64,000 bases of DNA, taken from the NCBI RefSeq assembly GCF_001905735.1, contig NZ_LISW01000002.1, forward strand, positions 1,028,426 through 1,092,425, written 5' to 3'. The DNA comes from Streptomyces sp. CB01249. Its GTDB lineage: Bacteria; Actinomycetota; Actinomycetes; Streptomycetales; Streptomycetaceae. Shown piece by piece: positions 52,748 through 60,913 of this stretch. Position 1 is the first letter of the stretch. Every line of letters begins with the position of its first letter. The position numbers and the translations under genes are program-made. The notes under the pieces were generated by a model that worked only from the letters and a program-made list of their open reading frames with translations, had not been told where the DNA came from and did not search any database.

Positions 52748-53667
52748 GCCCCGATTCCGCCTCCGGGCCCGTCACCAGCGGTCCCCCCACCGCCGTCACC
52801 GGAGCGAGCGGTGCGCTCGGCGGCCGCGTCGCGACCCGGCTGGTCCGGGCGGGCGTCCCCGTCCGGCTGCTCGGCCGCGACCCGTCCCGGCTGCCCGTCC
52901 TCCCCGGCGCCGACCTCGCACCGCCCGCGCCCTACGGCGACGGCGAGGCCATGCGGCGCGCCCTCGCCGGGGCGCACACCCTGTTCCTCGTCTCGGCGCA
53001 CGAGAGCCCCGACCGGGTCCGGGAGCACACGACGGCGGTGGACGCGGCGGTCGCGGCCGGGGTCGAACGCATCGTGTACGTCTCCTTCCTTGGCGCCGCC
53101 CCCGACGCCACCTTCACCTTCGCCCGGGACCACTGGCACACCGAGGCGCACATCCGGACCGCCGACGTCCGGTACACCTTCCTGCGCGACAGCTGGTATC
53201 TCGCCGGGCTCCCCGCCATGACCGGCGCCGACGGCGTGCTGCGCGGCCCCGCCGGGGACGGCCGGGTCGCCGCCGTCGCCCACGAGGACATCGCCGACGC
53301 CGCGACCGCCGTGCTCCTCGCGGACACCGACGCGACCGGCCCCTCGCACGACGGCCGCACCTACGACCTGACCGGCCCCGAGGCGTTCACGCTCGCCGAG
53401 GCGGCGGAGGAGCTGAGCCGGGTCACCGGACGGACCGTCAGCTATGTGCCGGAGACCCGCGAGGAGGCGTACGCCTCACGGGCGGGCTACGGGGCCCAGG
53501 ACTGGGAGGTGGCCGGCTGGGTCACCTCGTACGAGGCCATCGCGGCCGGGGAGATGGACACCGTCTCGGACGCCGTCCCGACGCTGACCGGCCGCCCCGC
53601 CACGGACCTGGCCACCTATCTGCGCGAACACCCCGACAGTTACCGCCACCTCCTGAAGCAGAGCTGA
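52744..53667 (+). CDS. NAD(P)H-binding protein, NmrA/QorB-like atypical SDR
   Basis: 307 residues. The Rossmann loop T-G-A-S-G-A-L-G-G-R-V is at about residue 20. No clear Y-x-x-x-K active site is seen, as in NmrA-like atypical SDRs and quinone oxidoreductase QorB. It overlaps the DUF952 gene and lies five bases before the nucleotidyltransferase gene, forming one operon. Confidence 0.87.
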   Translation: MSPDSASGPVTSGPPTAVTGASGALGGRVATRLVRAGVPVRLLGRDPSRLPVLPGADLAPPAPYGDGEAMRRALAGAHTLFLVSAHESPDRVREHTTAVDAAVAAGVERIVYVSFLGAAPDATFTFARDHWHTEAHIRTADVRYTFLRDSWYLAGLPAMTGADGVLRGPAGDGRVAAVAHEDIADAATAVLLADTDATGPSHDGRTYDLTGPEAFTLAEAAEELSRVTGRTVSYVPETREEAYASRAGYGAQDWEVAGWVTSYEAIAAGEMDTVSDAVPTLTGRPATDLATYLREHPDSYRHLLKQS

Positions 53668-53672
53668 CCGCC

Positions 53673-54296
53673 ATGCGCACGGAAACCCCCTGGGGTGTCT
53701 GGGACCCGCCGCCGCTCGCCGACGCCGTCCGCCTGCTCGCCCCGCTGCGCGCGCCGTGGTGGATCGCCGGAGGGTACGCGGTCGAGCTGGCGGTGGGCCG
53801 CGCCTACCGGGAGCACGGGGACATCGACGTGCTCCTGCTGCGCCGCGACCAGGCGGAGGCGCAGCGGGTCCTGGCCGGCTGGGAGTGGTGGGCCGCCGAT
53901 CCGCCCGGGACCCTGCGGCCCTGGCGCCCCGGCGAGACCCTGCCCGCCGGTGTCCACGACATCTGGTGCAGGCCGGGGCCGGACGAGCCGTGGCGGTTGC
54001 AGTTCATGCTGGACGACACGGACGGCGAGGACTGGGTGTTCCGCCGCGACCCCCGGGTCCGCCTCCCGCTGGAGCGGCTGGGCCGGGTCTCCCCGGACGG
54101 CGTGCCCTACCTCGCGCCCGAGATCCAGCTCCTCTACAAGTCCAAGTCCCGGAGGCCCAAGGACGAGCGGGACTTCGAGGAGGCGCTGCCGGTCCTGGAC
54201 GACCACGGACGCGCCTGGCTGGCCGAGACGATCACCCTGGCCGAGGGCGCGGACCACCCGTGGGCGGTCCGGCTGCGGGCGGCACTCGCGGAGTGA
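53673..54296 (+). CDS. Aminoglycoside nucleotidyltransferase-like protein
   Basis: 207 residues. The nucleotidyltransferase signature G-G-Y-A-V-E-L and E-H-G-D-I-D-V-L-L (Asp-x-Asp metal pair) resembles the ANT(2'')-type family. A second region L-A-P-E-I-Q-L-L-Y-K-S-K contains the conserved Lys segment. Whether it modifies an antibiotic is unknown; chromosomal homologues are common in actinomycetes and are not necessarily resistance genes. Third gene of the operon starting at 52391. Confidence 0.83.
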   Translation: MRTETPWGVWDPPPLADAVRLLAPLRAPWWIAGGYAVELAVGRAYREHGDIDVLLLRRDQAEAQRVLAGWEWWAADPPGTLRPWRPGETLPAGVHDIWCRPGPDEPWRLQFMLDDTDGEDWVFRRDPRVRLPLERLGRVSPDGVPYLAPEIQLLYKSKSRRPKDERDFEEALPVLDDHGRAWLAETITLAEGADHPWAVRLRAALAE

Positions 54297-54372
54297 GACG
54301 GGGGCGGCGGCCCGTCGGCCCCGGGCCCGTCTCCGTAAGCGCCCCGCCCTCACCTCCGTAAGCACCCCGCCC

Positions 54373-54984
54373 TCACCCCACGTACGCCCCCGCCTTCGCC
54401 GCCAGGACCGCCGCGTCGGCGGCGCGGTCGGCGGCCGCCTCGTCCAGCGGGTCGCCGCTGGCCAGCAGGCGGTAGTAGAGCGGCGCGGAGACCGCGCGCA
54501 CGACCTCGTCCGCGTCCGTGCCGGACGGCAGTTCGCCCCGCTCGACGGCCTCGGTGACACAGCCGGCCCACTCCTCGACCCGGATCGCGTAGAAGCGGTG
54601 CAGCGCCTGGGCGGTACGCGGATCGCAGGTCGCCGCCGCGATCACCGAGCGGAACAGCGCGCCCTGGCGCGGATCGGTGAGCGTCTTCAGCACCAGCCGC
54701 GCGTTCGCCCTGAGGTCACCCTCCAGCGAGCCGGTCCGCGCGCGTGGCGACGACTGCTCGGCCATGTCGTCCAGCAGGTCCGCGATGAGCCCGGTGGGCG
54801 AGGACCAGCGCCGGTAGACGGTCGTCTTGCCGACCCCCGCGCGGCGCGCCACATCGGCGAGGTCGAGGCGGTCGAAGCCGTGCTCGGCCAGCGCGTCGCC
54901 CGCCGCGCGCAGGACGGCCTCGCGCACCCGGGCGGTCCGCCCGCCGGGCCGTACGGTGCCCGGTTCCACGCTCTCGGATGCCAT
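54373..54984 (-). CDS. TetR-family repressor
   Basis: 203 residues. TetR helix-turn-helix at about 35-60 (L-A-D-V-A-R-R-A-G-V-G-K-T-T-V-Y-R-R-W) followed by a ligand domain of the TetR_C_11 type. It is divergent from an MFS exporter, which it probably represses. A perfect inverted repeat at 55040-55068 sits between them. Confidence 0.92.
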   Translation of the reverse strand: MASESVEPGTVRPGGRTARVREAVLRAAGDALAEHGFDRLDLADVARRAGVGKTTVYRRWSSPTGLIADLLDDMAEQSSPRARTGSLEGDLRANARLVLKTLTDPRQGALFRSVIAAATCDPRTAQALHRFYAIRVEEWAGCVTEAVERGELPSGTDADEVVRAVSAPLYYRLLASGDPLDEAAADRAADAAVLAAKAGAYVG

Positions 54985-55039
54985 AACGGGTCTCCAGTTC
55001 CATTAAAGAGCATTCCTCTGCTACGGTCACCCCATCTTA

Positions 55040-55068
55040 ACGGAACCACGGGACCATTTAGGTTCCGT
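55040..55068. promoter_or_regulatory. Predicted operator of the TetR/MFS pair
   Basis: ACGGAACC (55040-55047) and GGTTCCGT (55061-55068) are perfect 8-bp complements 13 bases apart. Further GTTCC-type copies occur near 54990, close to the TetR start. Confidence 0.72.
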
Positions 55069-55099
55069 CCGTACGGCTTCCGTCCGAGGAGGGACGACC

Positions 55100-56551
55100 A
55101 TGTCCGCGCCCAGCCGCACCCCGTCACGCCCCGCACCCACCGCCTCCGTACCGCCACTTTCCGCCCGGATGACCGGGCGCCAGAAGCTCGTCCTGGCCCT
55201 GCTCCTCGGCGCCCAGTTCATGATCGCCGTGGACTTCTCGATCCTGAACGTCGCGCTGCCCGTCGTTGGGGAAGGGCTCGGCTTCGCACTCCGGGACCTC
55301 CAGTGGATCGCCACCGCCTTCGCCCTCGCCGCCGCCGGATTCACGCTGCTGTTCGGGCGCGTCGCCGACCTCGTCGGCCGTAAGCGCCTGTTCATCGCGG
55401 GCATGGCGGTCCTGGGCCTTTCCTCGCTGCTGGGCGGCCTGGCCACCTCGCCGGAGGTCCTGCTCACGGCCCGCGTGCTCCAGGGCCTCGCCACCGCCGC
55501 CGTCACGCCCGCCGGGCTCGCCCTGCTGACCACCGCGTTCAAGGAGGGCCCGCTGCGCGAACGCGCCCTGGGCCTCAACGGCGCCCTGATGTCCGCCGGG
55601 TTCACCGCGGGCGCGATCCTCGGCGGGCTCCTCACCGACCTGCTCTCCTGGCGGTGGGCCTTCCTGGTCAACGTCCCCGTAGCCGCCCTCGTCGTCGCCC
55701 TGGCCCCGGCCGTCATCGCCGACTCCCGCCCCGCCGAGCGCCCCCGGCTCGACGTCCCCGGCGCCGCGGCCGTAACCGGCGGCCTGCTGCTCCTCGTCTA
55801 CGGGCTGACCCAGGCCGGGGCGACCGGCTGGACCACCCCCACCACCCTCGTGGCGCTTCTCGCCGGGCTCGCCCTGCTCGTCGCCTTCTGGTTCGTGGAG
55901 AAGCGGGCGACGGCGCCGCTCGTCCCCGTACGCATCCTCAAGCGCCGCAGCGTCATCTGGGGCAACGCCACCGGGCTCATCGCCTTCGTCACCGAGACGT
56001 CCCTGGTGTTCCTGCTGACGCTCTACCTCCAGGAGGTCCTGGGCTACACCCCGCTCGCGACCGGTCTCGCCTTCGGCGTCCTGGGCATCGGCACCGTGAT
56101 CGGCGGCACCCTCGGCGGCCGGGCGGTCGGCCGCTTCGGCAACCGGAGGACCATCGTCGCCGGGGGAGTCGTCCAGGCCCTCGCCACGCTCTCGCTGGTG
56201 GCGCTCGGGACCTCGGGCGCCTGGATCTGGTTGCTGCTGGCCGCCACGTTCATCGGGGGCATCGGCAACATGCTGATGATCGTCGGCTTCATGGTCACCG
56301 CGACCTCGGGCCTCCCCGACGAGGAGCAGGGCCTCGCGACCGGCCTCGCCACGATGACCCAGCAGGTCGGCATCACCCTCGGCATCCCGGTCATGAGCGC
56401 CGTCGCGACCGCCCGGATGACCGCGCTGGGCGACACCGGCCCGGACGGCGTCCTGTCCGGCGTCTCGGTCGCCGTCCTGGTCAACTCGGCGCTGGTGCTG
56501 GGCGGAGCGGTGCTCGCCGGTACGTTCCTGCGGACGCGCCGAGAGGGCTGA
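55100..56551 (+). CDS. MFS drug exporter, DHA2/EmrB-QacA type
   Basis: 483 residues with 14 membrane helices. Motif A appears in loop 2-3 (L-F-G-R-V-A-D-L-V-G-R-K-R), and motif C-like G-G-L-L-T follows in helix 5. It uses the proton gradient to expel hydrophobic compounds. Divergent TetR control and its operator suggest induction by the substrate. Confidence 0.92.
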   Translation: MSAPSRTPSRPAPTASVPPLSARMTGRQKLVLALLLGAQFMIAVDFSILNVALPVVGEGLGFALRDLQWIATAFALAAAGFTLLFGRVADLVGRKRLFIAGMAVLGLSSLLGGLATSPEVLLTARVLQGLATAAVTPAGLALLTTAFKEGPLRERALGLNGALMSAGFTAGAILGGLLTDLLSWRWAFLVNVPVAALVVALAPAVIADSRPAERPRLDVPGAAAVTGGLLLLVYGLTQAGATGWTTPTTLVALLAGLALLVAFWFVEKRATAPLVPVRILKRRSVIWGNATGLIAFVTETSLVFLLTLYLQEVLGYTPLATGLAFGVLGIGTVIGGTLGGRAVGRFGNRRTIVAGGVVQALATLSLVALGTSGAWIWLLLAATFIGGIGNMLMIVGFMVTATSGLPDEEQGLATGLATMTQQVGITLGIPVMSAVATARMTALGDTGPDGVLSGVSVAVLVNSALVLGGAVLAGTFLRTRREG

Positions 56552-56561
56552 GCGCAGGGCC

Positions 56562-57572
56562 CTAGAGCGTCAGCCAGCCACGTGAAGCCGCCTGCACGCC
56601 GGCCTGAAAGCGGGTCTCCGCCTTCAGCTCCTGCATCAGGCGGCTGATGCGTCGGCGGACCGTGTGGACGTGCACCTCCAGGCGGCGGGCTATCGCCTCG
56701 TCCTTCAGGCCGGAGGACAGCATCGTCAGCAGCTCCCGGTCCTCGTCCGTGACCTGGCCGTTGTCGACCGAGCCGATCGGTACGGCCCGCTCCCACACCG
56801 CCTCGAACAGCGGCACCAGCGCGTTGCTCAGCAGTGCGTCGCTGACCACGAGGGCGGTGGCGGTGGGGTCGGCCGCGTCGGTCGGCGGCAGCAGCGTCAT
56901 CCGGCGGTCGACGGTGATCAGCTTCGTCGGCAGGGCCATGCCGAGCCGGATCTGCACCCCCTCCGCGGCCAGCACGTTCAGCCCGCGCGCCCGCCCGTGG
57001 AAGCTCAGCCCCTCCCGGTCGACCACGGCCCGCACGCGCACCCCACGCCGGACCGGCTCGGCCATGTTGATCGGCTCGGGCATGCCGTCCGGCTCGCTCG
57101 CGGCGTACGGGGGGCGGTCCAGGAGGGCCACCTCCTCGGTCGCGGACACCACCAGCGAGGTGACCCGCTCGGCGATCGCCTTACGCCCCCGCAGCGTCTC
57201 GATCCCCAGGGTGCGCGGGGTGTGCGAGGCGGACATGAGCTGCGCGGCGATCCGGTCCACGGAGCCGGTGAGCTCCTCCAACTCCGCCTCGCGCCGCAGT
57301 AGTTCCGCCTGGTGCAGATGGATGAGGTTGCGCAGGGCGGTGGCCGGGGCGTCCGGGACCGGCAGCCCGGAGCCCCGAGCGGGGCGGGTGAAGCCGCGCT
57401 CGGCGAGACGGTCCAGCGCGTGGCGGAGCTGCCGGGGCGAGAGGCCGACGCCCTGGGAGAGGGCGGTCCGGGTGGTGTCGCCGGGGGTGTTCAACAGCGC
57501 CTCGTACACCCGGAGTTCGTCCGCACCGAGCCCGAGGGCCTGCCACTGTTCGTCCAGATCAGCCCATTTCAC
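56562..57572 (-). CDS. TrmB-like/LuxR-type transcription regulator
   Basis: 336 residues. The N-terminal winged helix of the TrmB type (about 12-75: L-G-A-D-E-L-R-V-Y-E-A-L-L) is followed by a phospholipase-D-like or sensor middle region. A C-terminal LuxR helix-turn-helix (L-K-D-E-A-I-A-R-R-L-E-V-H-V-H-T-V-R-R-R) completes it. The GTG at 57572 gives the expected start V-K-W-A-D-L. Divergent position from the large M4 protease suggests it controls that gene, a frequent pairing in Streptomyces. Confidence 0.85.
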   Translation of the reverse strand: MKWADLDEQWQALGLGADELRVYEALLNTPGDTTRTALSQGVGLSPRQLRHALDRLAERGFTRPARGSGLPVPDAPATALRNLIHLHQAELLRREAELEELTGSVDRIAAQLMSASHTPRTLGIETLRGRKAIAERVTSLVVSATEEVALLDRPPYAASEPDGMPEPINMAEPVRRGVRVRAVVDREGLSFHGRARGLNVLAAEGVQIRLGMALPTKLITVDRRMTLLPPTDAADPTATALVVSDALLSNALVPLFEAVWERAVPIGSVDNGQVTDEDRELLTMLSSGLKDEAIARRLEVHVHTVRRRISRLMQELKAETRFQAGVQAASRGWLTL

Positions 57573-57600
57573 CAGCCGATTTTCGCCGCTGCCTGTAGGC

Positions 57601-57612
57601 CACACAAGTGTG
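57601..57612. promoter_or_regulatory. Palindrome between regulator and M4 protease genes
   Basis: CACAC-AA-GTGTG is a perfect inverted repeat in the 147-base divergent region, 28 bases before the regulator start and about 108 before the protease start. It is a candidate operator. Confidence 0.5.
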
Positions 57613-57719
57613 CACGTACAGAAGTCTGCAGGTGGAACGCATTGTTCACATCCCGCTCCGGGTCTTCCATGTCGGCATCCGATAACCGTTCACGCTTTCG
57701 TGGCATCCGGAGGAGCACC

Positions 57720-60584
57720 GTGCGATCTTCAGCACGCAGACGAGCAGTTGGTTCACAGGGACGCCGCACCGGCGTCGTCGTCGGCCAGGGCATAGCCGCG
57801 CTGCTGGCCACGGCGGGCCTGATGGCCACCGCCATGCCGGCAGCGCACGCCGACACCGCGGCGGCCGCCCCCGCCGCGTCCGACACCACGCCCGGCAGCG
57901 AGACCGACACCCCCTCGCTCGTGACCGGTCTGCACGAGGAGGTCGCCGCCACCGGCAGCGCGGCCGACGCCGCCCGGGGTCACCTCAAGGCCAAGAAGGG
58001 CCGCTACCACATCGCCGACACCTCGGCGAAGGACCTGACCTCCGTCGGGACCACCACCGAGAAGGGCGGCAAGGAAACGGTCCGCCTCCAGCAGAAGTAC
58101 AAGGGCGTCGAGGTCCTCGGCGGCCAGTACGTCGTCCGGATGACCAAGAAGGACGGCAAGCGCGCCGTCACCGGCACCTCCGGCAACTACTTCACCAAGC
58201 TGAAGCTGGACACGGTCGCCCCGAAGGTCTCCGAGAAGACCGCCATCGAGCGTGCGGTCGGCGCGGTCGCCGCGAAGTACAGCGACGGCCTCCTGCGCGC
58301 CCCGGCCAAGGGACAGAAGGCGGCCAAGGCCGACTTCAAGGGCACGGCCGGCGCCGTCACCATCCTTCCGCAGGGCACCGGCGTGCTGACCCGGCACATC
58401 ACCGTCACGGGCACCAACCCGGCCGACGGATCGGCGGTCCAGCAGGAGGTGTACATCGACGGGCACTCCGGATTCCCCGTCATGCAGTACAGCGGCATCC
58501 AGACCTTCGGCGCGACGGACACCGCCGCCGGTGCGACGCAGGGTGCGGCTGCCCCCGCCGACGCCTCCACCGACGCCGCCGACCAGCTGATCGTCAAGGG
58601 CAGCGGTGTCCGCTACAACGGCCAGAAGGTCGACATCAATCTGTACAAGGACACCACCGGTGCCCTGCAGATGATCGACTACAGCAAGCGGGCCGCGGAC
58701 TCCCCGTACGAGGGCCCCATGATCGCCACGTACGACGCGCGCGGCCGTGAGGCGTCGAGCGCGTCCGGCGTCTGGCCCAGCGGCATCAAGACCTTCCGCC
58801 CCGCCACCCCCGAGCTCGGCGAGGACTACACCAACTCCGGTGCCGTGGACGCGCACTGGGCGGCCGGCAAGGTCTACGACTACTACAAGAACCACTTCGA
58901 CCGGAACAGCCTGGACGGCAAGGACGGCTTCATCTACTCCCTGGTCGGGGTCGTCAGCAACGGCCAGCCGTACAACAACGCCTTCTGGGACGGCCAGAAG
59001 ATGGTGTACGGCCAGGGCGGCGGCGACTACCGTACCTTCTCCGCGGACACCGACGTCGTCGGCCACGAGATGACCCACGGCGTCGTCACGCACACCGCGA
59101 ACCTGGTCTACGCGGGCCAGTCCGGCGCGATGAACGAGGCCATCGCCGACTACTTCGGCAACGCCATCGACCTGGAGGCCAACGGCCAGTCGATGGACGA
59201 CCCGGACGCCGGGCTCCTCGGCGAGGACCTGTGCACGACGCTCAGCCCGCGCGAGTGCGCCCTGCGCGACCTGAACGACGGCGCCACCACGTCGAAGAAC
59301 TTCATCGGCGTCACGTACGGCGGTGACAGCGGCGGCGTCCACCTCAACTCCACGATCTTCTCCGGCGCGCTCTGGGACATGCGCGAGGACCTCGGCGCCG
59401 AGCTCGCCGACCAGATCGTCTACCGCGCGCTCTCCGCGTACATGACCCCCCTGGACGGCTTCACCGAGGGCCGCGCCGCGGTCATCGCCGCCGCGCAGGA
59501 GCTGGGTGTCACCAAGGCCCAGCTGAAGATCGTCAAGCGGTCCTTCGACGCCCACGGCATCGCTCCCGGCTGGGAGAAGGCCCTCGGCATCGACACCGAC
59601 ACGATCCTCTCCAAGGTCAACATCTACAGCACCGGCGTCGGGGCCGGCGGCGGCAAGTACGCCGTCTCCCGCTCCAACGAGGACGGCAGCGAGCCGTACT
59701 CGGTGTGGCTGGGCAACACCACCGGCAAGGGACAGCCGCAGCTGGTGAGCCCCAACAACGGCGACTACAACGTGTACGCCAACACGGACGGCAAGACGGT
59801 CGTCTGGGCCGACTACGGCAGTGACGCCGTGCGGATCATGGCGCGCCCCGTCAAGGGCGGTCTCGCCAAGCAGATCGACGGCATCGGCAGCAACGTCTCC
59901 GGCCTCGTGGTGGACGGCGACTGGGTCGCGTACACCGCGACCAACCCGCAGTACGGCGTCACGAACGTCCGCTACGTCAACATGAAGACCGGCAAGGTCG
60001 GCCTGGTCGACGGCGGCCTTCCGTACCGCGTCTCGGGCCTGCCCTCGATCCGGGACGGCAAGATCTCGTACGTCGCGCTGACTCCCGACGCGAACGGCAA
60101 CGCCACGCTCGACGTCCGGGTCTTCGACGGCGCCACCGGCACCACGACGAAGATGCCCGTCTCCGACAAGGTCATGGGCGTCGGCCAGACCGCGATCACC
60201 GACGACGGCGTCTTCTGGATCGAGGACGACGACATCACCGACGACGGCCAGGCCGCGGTCCGCCGCGCGAACCTCGACGGCACGAACCCGGTCACCGTCA
60301 CCCCGGAGGCGGGCGAAGGCTCCCTCTACGCCTACTCCCTGACGGCCTCGGACGACGCGGTCAGCATTTCGACCGTCATGCCGGCCACCTGGTGGGCCAA
60401 CGACACGATGATGAAGCTGTACCAGGTCGCGCCCGACGGCAAGGGCGGCCCGCAGCGCGTCTCCTGCAACCGCGGCGAGCAGGCGTTCGGCACCGCCGAC
60501 GAGGGCACCCGCGTCCTGTGGCTGGACGGCACCACCGGCTACACCAACCTGGTCAAGCGCGACCGCCCGGCGGGCAAGTGCTGA
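57720..60584 (+). CDS. Secreted M4 thermolysin-type protease with C-terminal repeat domain
   Basis: 954 residues. A twin-charged signal peptide (R-R-R-A-V then a hydrophobic stretch to A-A-H-A-D) is followed by an FTP propeptide (about 80-270). The M4 catalytic domain (about 300-620) carries the zinc motif G-H-E-M-T-H-G-V and the third ligand in N-E-A-I-A-D-Y-F-G. The last 330 residues form beta repeats resembling a TolB-like propeller. GGAGGA five bases before the GTG at 57720 decides the start; an ATG at 57669 lacks a ribosome site. The propeller is longer than in simple M4 enzymes. Confidence 0.92.
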   Translation: MRSSARRRAVGSQGRRTGVVVGQGIAALLATAGLMATAMPAAHADTAAAAPAASDTTPGSETDTPSLVTGLHEEVAATGSAADAARGHLKAKKGRYHIADTSAKDLTSVGTTTEKGGKETVRLQQKYKGVEVLGGQYVVRMTKKDGKRAVTGTSGNYFTKLKLDTVAPKVSEKTAIERAVGAVAAKYSDGLLRAPAKGQKAAKADFKGTAGAVTILPQGTGVLTRHITVTGTNPADGSAVQQEVYIDGHSGFPVMQYSGIQTFGATDTAAGATQGAAAPADASTDAADQLIVKGSGVRYNGQKVDINLYKDTTGALQMIDYSKRAADSPYEGPMIATYDARGREASSASGVWPSGIKTFRPATPELGEDYTNSGAVDAHWAAGKVYDYYKNHFDRNSLDGKDGFIYSLVGVVSNGQPYNNAFWDGQKMVYGQGGGDYRTFSADTDVVGHEMTHGVVTHTANLVYAGQSGAMNEAIADYFGNAIDLEANGQSMDDPDAGLLGEDLCTTLSPRECALRDLNDGATTSKNFIGVTYGGDSGGVHLNSTIFSGALWDMREDLGAELADQIVYRALSAYMTPLDGFTEGRAAVIAAAQELGVTKAQLKIVKRSFDAHGIAPGWEKALGIDTDTILSKVNIYSTGVGAGGGKYAVSRSNEDGSEPYSVWLGNTTGKGQPQLVSPNNGDYNVYANTDGKTVVWADYGSDAVRIMARPVKGGLAKQIDGIGSNVSGLVVDGDWVAYTATNPQYGVTNVRYVNMKTGKVGLVDGGLPYRVSGLPSIRDGKISYVALTPDANGNATLDVRVFDGATGTTTKMPVSDKVMGVGQTAITDDGVFWIEDDDITDDGQAAVRRANLDGTNPVTVTPEAGEGSLYAYSLTASDDAVSISTVMPATWWANDTMMKLYQVAPDGKGGPQRVSCNRGEQAFGTADEGTRVLWLDGTTGYTNLVKRDRPAGKC

Positions 60585-60600
60585 CCTGACCGTTCCTATT

Positions 60601-60641
60601 CAGTGAGCAGGAGTGGGTCTTGGACCCATTCTTGCTCACTG
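60601..60641 (+). terminator. Terminator after the M4 protease gene
   Basis: A 19-pair stem with two G:T pairs (60601-60619 with 60623-60641) closes a three-base loop, 17 bases past the stop. Confidence 0.85.
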
Positions 60642-60773
60642 CGGACATTCCGAACGGTGTTGGGTGTCCCGGTTGCCCGCGCTCTCGCCGCGTCCGGCGG
60701 CATCGTGACGGGACATCTTCCGGTGCGGGGTGGTCAGCGGCTTCTGCCAGTGCTGGCCACCCCACATCGGAAT

Positions 60774-60789
60774 TCTGGTCCAGACCAGC
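60774..60789. promoter_or_regulatory. dre-like site upstream of the GH64 gene
   Basis: TCTGGTCCAGACCAGC matches 12 of 16 consensus dre positions and 11 of 12 in the core TGGTCTAGACCA. It lies just before the predicted -35. Confidence 0.65.
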
Positions 60790-60792
60790 CAA

Positions 60793-60821
60793 TTGACGTG
60801 TCCCTGACCCATCGATACGCT
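60793..60821 (+). promoter_or_regulatory. Predicted promoter of the GH64 gene
   Basis: TTGACG (60793-60798) and TACGCT (60816-60821) with a 17-base spacer fit the vegetative consensus. Transcription would start near 60828. Confidence 0.65.
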
Positions 60822-60834
60822 CCAGGAACTCTGG

Positions 60835-60848
60835 TGAGAGCGCTCTCA
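60835..60848. promoter_or_regulatory. CebR/LacI-type operator of the GH64 gene
   Basis: TGAGAGCGCTCTCA is a perfect 14-bp palindrome, differing from the CebR box TGGGAGCGCTCCCA in one base per half. It covers the initial transcribed region, a good repression position. Confidence 0.78.
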
Positions 60849-60913
60849 AAGCCGCTTCGGGCGTCTCGCGCCGGCTACCTCCGCAGCACGGCCTTCCGGA
60901 TGAGGAGTAGAGC

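Larger units (their letters stand above)
60642..60913. other. Control region of the glucanase gene
   Basis: The 329-base gap behind the protease holds, besides its terminator, a dre-like site, a promoter and a LacI-type palindrome (listed separately). Nothing else, and no gene, is seen in 60642-60770. Confidence 0.6.

Noticed and set aside
60642..60770. Small gene between the protease terminator and the glucanase promoter
   Set aside because: The plus-strand frame crossing this stretch runs through the terminator hairpin and has no plausible start or conserved sequence.
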